DNA of 10,385 bases, from the NCBI GenBank assembly GCA_029938985.1, contig JAOZTW010000120.1, positions 1-10,385 on the forward strand. The letters run 5' to 3'. Positions within the stretch are counted from its first letter, which is position 1; the number at the start of each line of letters is the position of its first letter. Shown here piece by piece: positions 8,401-10,385 of the stretch. The notes under the pieces were generated by a model. The model was not told the origin of the DNA, ran no database searches, and was given only the letters and a program-made list of their open reading frames with translations. The DNA comes from Bacteroidales bacterium (lineage in GTDB: Bacteria; Bacteroidota; Bacteroidia; Bacteroidales; JAOZQN01). The translations under genes and the position numbers were made by a program.

Positions 8401-10385
8401 TCATTTTCAACATACCAAGTAAAAGAATTTGCACCTTCTGTTAGATGTTCAACATTTGCATTGTATTTACTATTATTAGGTGCATATGTTACTGCAGAAT
8501 TTGCACTTATCCATAGCCCAAAACCATTATAGTCAGTATTAGGTGGATCGGCATTTAAGGTAGCAGATGAGTCACAAAATTCTTCATCGTGAGCTACTGC
8601 TGTTACACCTTGGTTGTCAATAATTACAAATTTTTCGTCAGTACAGTCATTTTCAATAACTGTCCATTTTAATACAGTTGAAGCACCTTCAACTAATGAT
8701 ATTTCAGTAAGTGGGTCTGCTGTATTAGTTATTACTGGTGTACCACTCAATACTTCCCATTTCTCAAAAGTTGCATTTGGTCTAGTGGTTGCTTCAAGTT
8801 TTGTAGTATCATCACAAATAATTTGGTTGTCTCCTGCTGTTATAATAAATGAATTGCTAATAACTGTTATACTTGCATCTTCTGTACATGTTTGATATGC
8901 AGTAGAATTTGTAACAGTCCATTGGAATACATTTGCACCATATTCTAAGTTGGTTACCAACGTATTACATTCCGATGCATCTACTACTATTACTCCATCG
9001 GTATCTGCACCTACATATTGCCATTGACCACTCTCAGTACTAAGTGTTGGGCAAGTTGCACTTAATGATATTTGAGTTTCGCATGTTGGCGACACGCTTG
9101 CTATTACTGCTGGTGATGCAGAGTTGTTCATTACTCTTACTGTATCAGTATCTTGACAATTAGCATTTTGAACAAACCAAACAAATTTATTTTCATTACT
9201 ACCAAGATTATAAACCATAGTTGAAGCTAAGTCTGTTCTATCAATAACACCTGGTTGTCCGTCTGCTTTTTCCCACCAATAAATAGCAGGTGGAGTTGGT
9301 TCAGATGCACCTAATTGAACAGAATCAATACATAAGTAATCTATCATATTTGCTCCAGCATTTGATGTTATAGCATCATTAATTACATTAAATGAGGCTG
9401 ATAAATTACAATCTTCATGTGTAACAGTCCAAATAAAATCTGTTTCACCAGCACCTAATTCAGTAACAAAAGTATTATAATTAGTATTATTATCAATATT
9501 ACCACCAGAACCAGTATATGACCAACGTCCTGTTGTATTTGTTACAGCAGTATTAGGATCAACAGCTTGTAAATCAACTTTATTTTCACATACTATTATA
9601 TCAGAGCTAATTAAAATAGGAACAGATGGAAGGTTATTAACAATATTTACATCGTCATAAAACGTACAACTACTTGAAGTAAGTGTCCATCTAAATATAT
9701 TATCACCTTGTTGTAAATCAGTAATACCTGTGTTATTGGCAGTTGATACTGTAATCTTAGCCGAAGTGCTTTGTTGTGACCATTCACCTGTTGTGCCTGC
9801 TATTTCACCAGCGAGTAAATTTGTTGATTCTGAGCAAATTGTGTCGTTTATACCTGCAAATACATCAAAACTTGCATTTTCAACAACTACATCATCGTAA
9901 TCGCTACAAGCATCAGAACCAACATTTGCATAAACATTCCATCTAAAAGTATTTGTAGTTCTGCTTAAGTTTGTTAAACCAGATTTTGGGTCTAGAGTAG
10001 AAGTAATGTCTCCACCACCAGTTAATCTTTCCCAACTACCAGTTGCAGTTGCATATTGTGAACTTGGATCATCTGCATCAAGAGTTGCAAAGTTTTCGCA
10101 TAAACCTAATTGATCTTCTCCGGCATTTGCAAAGATTTGATTATTAGTTATTATAACTGTTGCAGTTTCTTCACAATCATTTTGATTAACAGTCCATTGT
10201 AAAACATTGTCACCTTTGTTCAGGTTGTGTACCCAAGTTTTTGCATAATCAGAGTTTTCAAAATCTCCTGCACCAGCAAGAACACTCCAATATCCTGTTC
10301 CAATATCATCTGCTTTTAGTTTATAGCTTGCATCACAAGTAGTGTCATTTGTGCCAGCACTTAAAGCAAAGTCATTATTGATTAC
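2154..10385 (-). CDS. Giant Ig/PKD-repeat surface protein with type IX secretion C-terminal domain (5' end outside window)
   Basis: This is a secreted, probably cell-surface-anchored or surface-displayed protein; 2743 codons are present and the start is missing. I translated 9348-10385 by hand: the frame stays open and adds four full repeats, so the ATG at 9347 is internal. Order: 27 complete repeats of 79-89 residues (residues 17-2259, counting from the right edge), four PKD or PKD-like domains (about 2260-2640), then a ~103-residue gliding-motility-associated C-terminal domain ending GNVTLLR at the TAG stop. Each repeat has an N-terminal Cys, a GxW motif, an F-x-W-x-V strand, a second Cys and a D-x-V-x-I-x-N-N strand. 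Known: this C-terminal domain directs export by the type IX system. Inferred: a long stalk or adhesin, possibly used in gliding or attachment. No enzymatic domain is visible. A signal peptide and any N-terminal functional head would lie outside the window. Specific ligand unknown. Confidence 0.93.
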   Translation of the reverse strand, partial: VINNDFALSAGTNDTTCDASYKLKADDIGTGYWSVLAGAGDFENSDYAKTWVHNLNKGDNVLQWTVNQNDCEETATVIITNNQIFANAGEDQLGLCENFATLDADDPSSQYATATGSWERLTGGGDITSTLDPKSGLTNLSRTTNTFRWNVYANVGSDACSDYDDVVVENASFDVFAGINDTICSESTNLLAGEIAGTTGEWSQQSTSAKITVSTANNTGITDLQQGDNIFRWTLTSSSCTFYDDVNIVNNLPSVPILISSDIIVCENKVDLQAVDPNTAVTNTTGRWSYTGSGGNIDNNTNYNTFVTELGAGETDFIWTVTHEDCNLSASFNVINDAITSNAGANMIDYLCIDSVQLGASEPTPPAIYWWEKADGQPGVIDRTDLASTMVYNLGSNENKFVWFVQNANCQDTDTVRVMNNSASPAVIASVSPTCETQISLSATCPTLSTESGQWQYVGADTDGVIVVDASECNTLVTNLEYGANVFQWTVTNSTAYQTCTEDASITVISNSFIITAGDNQIICDDTTKLEATTRPNATFEKWEVLSGTPVITNTADPLTEISLVEGASTVLKWTVIENDCTDEKFVIIDNQGVTAVAHDEEFCDSSATLNADPPNTDYNGFGLWISANSAVTYAPNNSKYNANVEHLTEGANSFTWYVENDECSDNITVNISYLEPLVEAGLSMPICQNTHTLSANNPADYGGTGEWTIHIGNGIFVDDTYYNTDVEVPNGENQYIWHTYLRGCENTDTVIITNNRPTISIGEPESPLCVNYTTLPGNVLDFGDVGTWTKRTPGPHVIVNSLQNDTEVTGLEPGTSIFTWTVSNEHCSVSEDLEINNDYFEIDAGISVEVCQNSVQLHATTVTNGVGVWETTTVGPVVTNSTDKDTWVTELNSGNNMFTWTVERNGCSFSDFVLITNNAVYPDAGDDQMSVCEDNTTLYGNNPNPGTGVWSKLWGTGTITSPLIYQTTVTGLVEGTSKYSWKVQNGICIDSSDVVVNHVVLHPDPGPGDAALCATSYILNAWPPDSDVTGEWTFGGQGGGDFADATLYNTVVTNLQRGENILEWTLYQGTCEGSEQITVNNISPTQAVTGPDKLDVCSDVSTISANTAFNGDGHWEIAGADNGQLISNSVLSSTIVSELKTYNKFQWVIVGEQGCTTRDTITIINNKITAMVQENRIICVDTFELVAANPSPGTGRWTRIGNNGDFDESSQYNTVVRYLGIDDNVFLWTVYAQNSTCTDSKEYTVTNNTPSISDAGDDDYSCNGVYDLNATPPGANETGNWITFSGYGDFETSVLYYTEVSEMINGDNMFIWTITKGDCTDIDTITITNNSINVWGAALPEVCEDTVQLTGSPVVFDDDTRAEWASLSGATFECGTCNEITARNLIVGNNVFHWIVTDGLCSNYAEIEVENNRPIQAYICDDTVYTCTSKAIMCANSDPDNNGIWTEIAGNGVISDSKQSGTTISQLSAYSQFEWSIYRGSCVTSDTVSILNGEVYASVAQSIDTICGTTGQLLANDPLDGTGNWISQGAAVVTTPSKYNSYVTGLLQGSNTFIWTVTSGDCEAAVEMVLVNDFYDVTSNMAGSNPICENEVTVIGSLPADEEVTGAWTITGQGGVFDNSTAAITTVRDLGRGSSFVTWTITKGECVNSKFFEIQNYTVEADAGADIVVCSSTEEYNMTGNIPPAPSGTGVWEEIIPGTVSIENSTYYGTVITNIIGTSMLKWTVGDNDCTDEDYVTIYNNSVDVTAGSPKVICDTFALLSGTNPGSNGTGLWSVYGGSGEFECATCYTTNVYAIDPDNTYKWTVTRNLLGYECTNEAEVQITNDKPVVVIGDHFPTCFDYATLNALEPEDGTTGVWQLLGGGGDIAVSTQHNTDVTNLAQGKSTFRWTVTKNNCSESKDLEITNNSLSETTTSQNTCYFTETLYSTPIADDAIGTWTNIPGGGNILIHSPNSNVTYVSGLFESLNTFQWHVEQNGCTADNKVLLQNNYFYTDAGPDAETSVNTHTLEAEGASEHCNGTCVGTWEIVSGYAEFIDDDYQNPNAELENLGFGDNVFSWNVVDSETGCIASNQVIVTYIGFNPDAGDSINICWDTTSMNAVAPPETGFEAYWSYNGANLIIEDIYDANTKVTNIANGVHTLRWNVERNGFVSHDDVKIYNYSFETSAGDDQDLCVDSTTLNAIGVTGDGIIPCFDWTGTWIVTTPGGGICSNQNDMNTSIYSIAPGSPGSTMVKWTVERGDFPLAKTCAVTDTVELRYYYMPEPDFAMNPNDKGCHPFDVTFMNTTNVNHTITGTEYDYFYRGDLGNSIGIGYDSIPMQTFVNDHHEYDPDDPLPHDSIYNVLMVSRFQIQSTGEVCRDSVIHPVTVWPTPFAAFDIFGNNQTYSDPYVDITIVDQSSPNFEQYIWDYGDGRVPDPQDFDETFDVQYTHWGTYTMTLTIISDHQCVDSLSQNIYILAPLPEGAPARTIEECTPYSVDLIANVKYTEEGQSTYRWEIYNIANQVDMIQELYVADPVCSLDSAGTYLAKLFVTAEGSVPTWTETFIRTDTIIIYASPVPIFTVAPMEVIVPDQPIGCFDSSKYVVSYLWDFGENKGVNSQSTEQNPIYYYQEEGEYFITLVVTGEGGCMESLTMENPVVALPECKIEFANAFTPNLEGGAFTNNIDNLNDVFLPLATCEEISDAEFELLIYNRWGKLIYSTDNKDEGWNGYVDGKLAAQDVYVYKVTGRYKSGKLIKEVGNVTLLR
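2466..3608 (-). other. PKD-domain stalk between repeat array and sorting domain
   Basis: Four successive beta-sandwich units join the repeat array to the C-terminal domain. Unit 1 (3608-3276) begins with the PDFAMNPNDKGCHPFDVTFMN type of opening common in PKD domains of this phylum. Unit 2 (3275-3009) is a clear PKD domain with the YIWDYGDG core and a YTHWGTYTMTLTI closing strand. Unit 3 (3008-2727) has the right size and an AGTYLAKLFV closing strand, but lacks the WDFGDG core (YRWEIYN instead), so it is a divergent PKD-like unit. Unit 4 (2726-2466) has YLWDFGE and YYQEEGEYFITLVV and is a clear PKD domain. PKD domains are usually spacers or carbohydrate/protein contact modules. Unit boundaries are estimates. 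Confidence 0.8.
3609..10337 (-). repeat. Array of 27 tandem Ig/PKD-like protein repeats (79-89 aa each)
   Basis: The first codon of each repeat (the first Cys, given as the high coordinate) falls at 10337, 10100, 9836, 9590, 9332, 9083, 8816, 8576, 8324, 8078, 7832, 7589, 7346, 7094, 6848, 6599, 6356, 6104, 5864, 5621, 5375, 5123, 4871, 4631, 4382 (Ser here instead of Cys), 4115 and 3869. Shared pattern: C-x(5)-L-x-A-x(2)-P, a turn, G-x-W, a Gly/Asp-rich loop, T-x-V-x-x-L, G-x-N-x-F-x-W-x-V, Cys, D-x-V-x-I-x-N-N, then an acidic linker such as DAGDDQ. The strand pattern suits an Ig-type sandwich, with the two cysteines bridging strands B and F; that is inference. Repeats have diverged and no two are near-identical, so the array is old rather than a recent expansion. 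The end of a further repeat lies at the right edge (10338-10385), so the array continues beyond the window. Confidence 0.93.

Noticed and set aside
8614..8895. Plus-strand open frame of 93 codons inside the giant gene
   Set aside because: Antisense shadow of the repeats in the same reading register as the one at 6745; no domain of its own.
3609..10337. CRISPR array or recently expanded DNA tandem repeat
   Set aside because: The periodicity is at protein level (about 240-267 bases), the units are strongly diverged in DNA, and there are no short identical repeats with spacers.
3609..10337. SprB-type repeats of the gliding adhesin
   Set aside because: The units lack the Gly-Gly-rich GGT-x-PY-x-Y-x-W pattern of SprB repeats and instead show GxW plus FxWxV with paired cysteines.

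Overview
The window looks like chromosomal DNA of a low-GC Bacteroidota (Bacteroidetes) bacterium. Two things point there. The large protein ends in a gliding-motility-associated C-terminal domain (the CHU_C / TIGR04131 type, the type B sorting signal of the type IX secretion system), which is characteristic of that phylum. Its neighbour is a TonB-dependent outer-membrane receptor of the kind common there. The genus cannot be named from the sequence.

Both genes lie on the minus strand. From right to left: positions 10385 to 2154 are the 3' part of one giant open reading frame, 2743 codons in the window, whose start lies beyond the right edge. It reads without a stop to the last base, so the internal ATG at 9347 is not its start. 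The protein has 27 complete Ig/PKD-like repeats of 79-89 residues (10337 to 3609). These are followed by about four PKD or PKD-like domains (3608 to 2466) and the secretion-sorting domain (2465 to 2154). It reads as a very long, disulfide-studded, acidic and Thr/Asn-rich fibre or adhesin at the cell surface.

The gap 2153-2016 carries two inverted repeats. The one next to the receptor gene (2075-2030) has 20-base arms with a single mismatch, flanked by an A tract and a T tract, and looks like an intrinsic terminator. The gene at 2015-60 encodes a TonB-dependent receptor of about 651 residues with a signal peptide, plug and beta-barrel. The last 59 bases (1-59) are AT-rich and show only a weak all-AT palindrome at 41-53.

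The two genes are co-oriented, but a terminator lies between them and nothing in the sequence links their functions. One encodes a secreted surface structure, the other a TonB-powered importer. No RNA genes, mobile elements, CRISPR arrays or recombination sites were seen. The most unusual content is the repeat array: its length, its regular cysteine pairs, extra cysteines that appear only in even numbers, and loss of canonical cysteines in two adjacent repeats.
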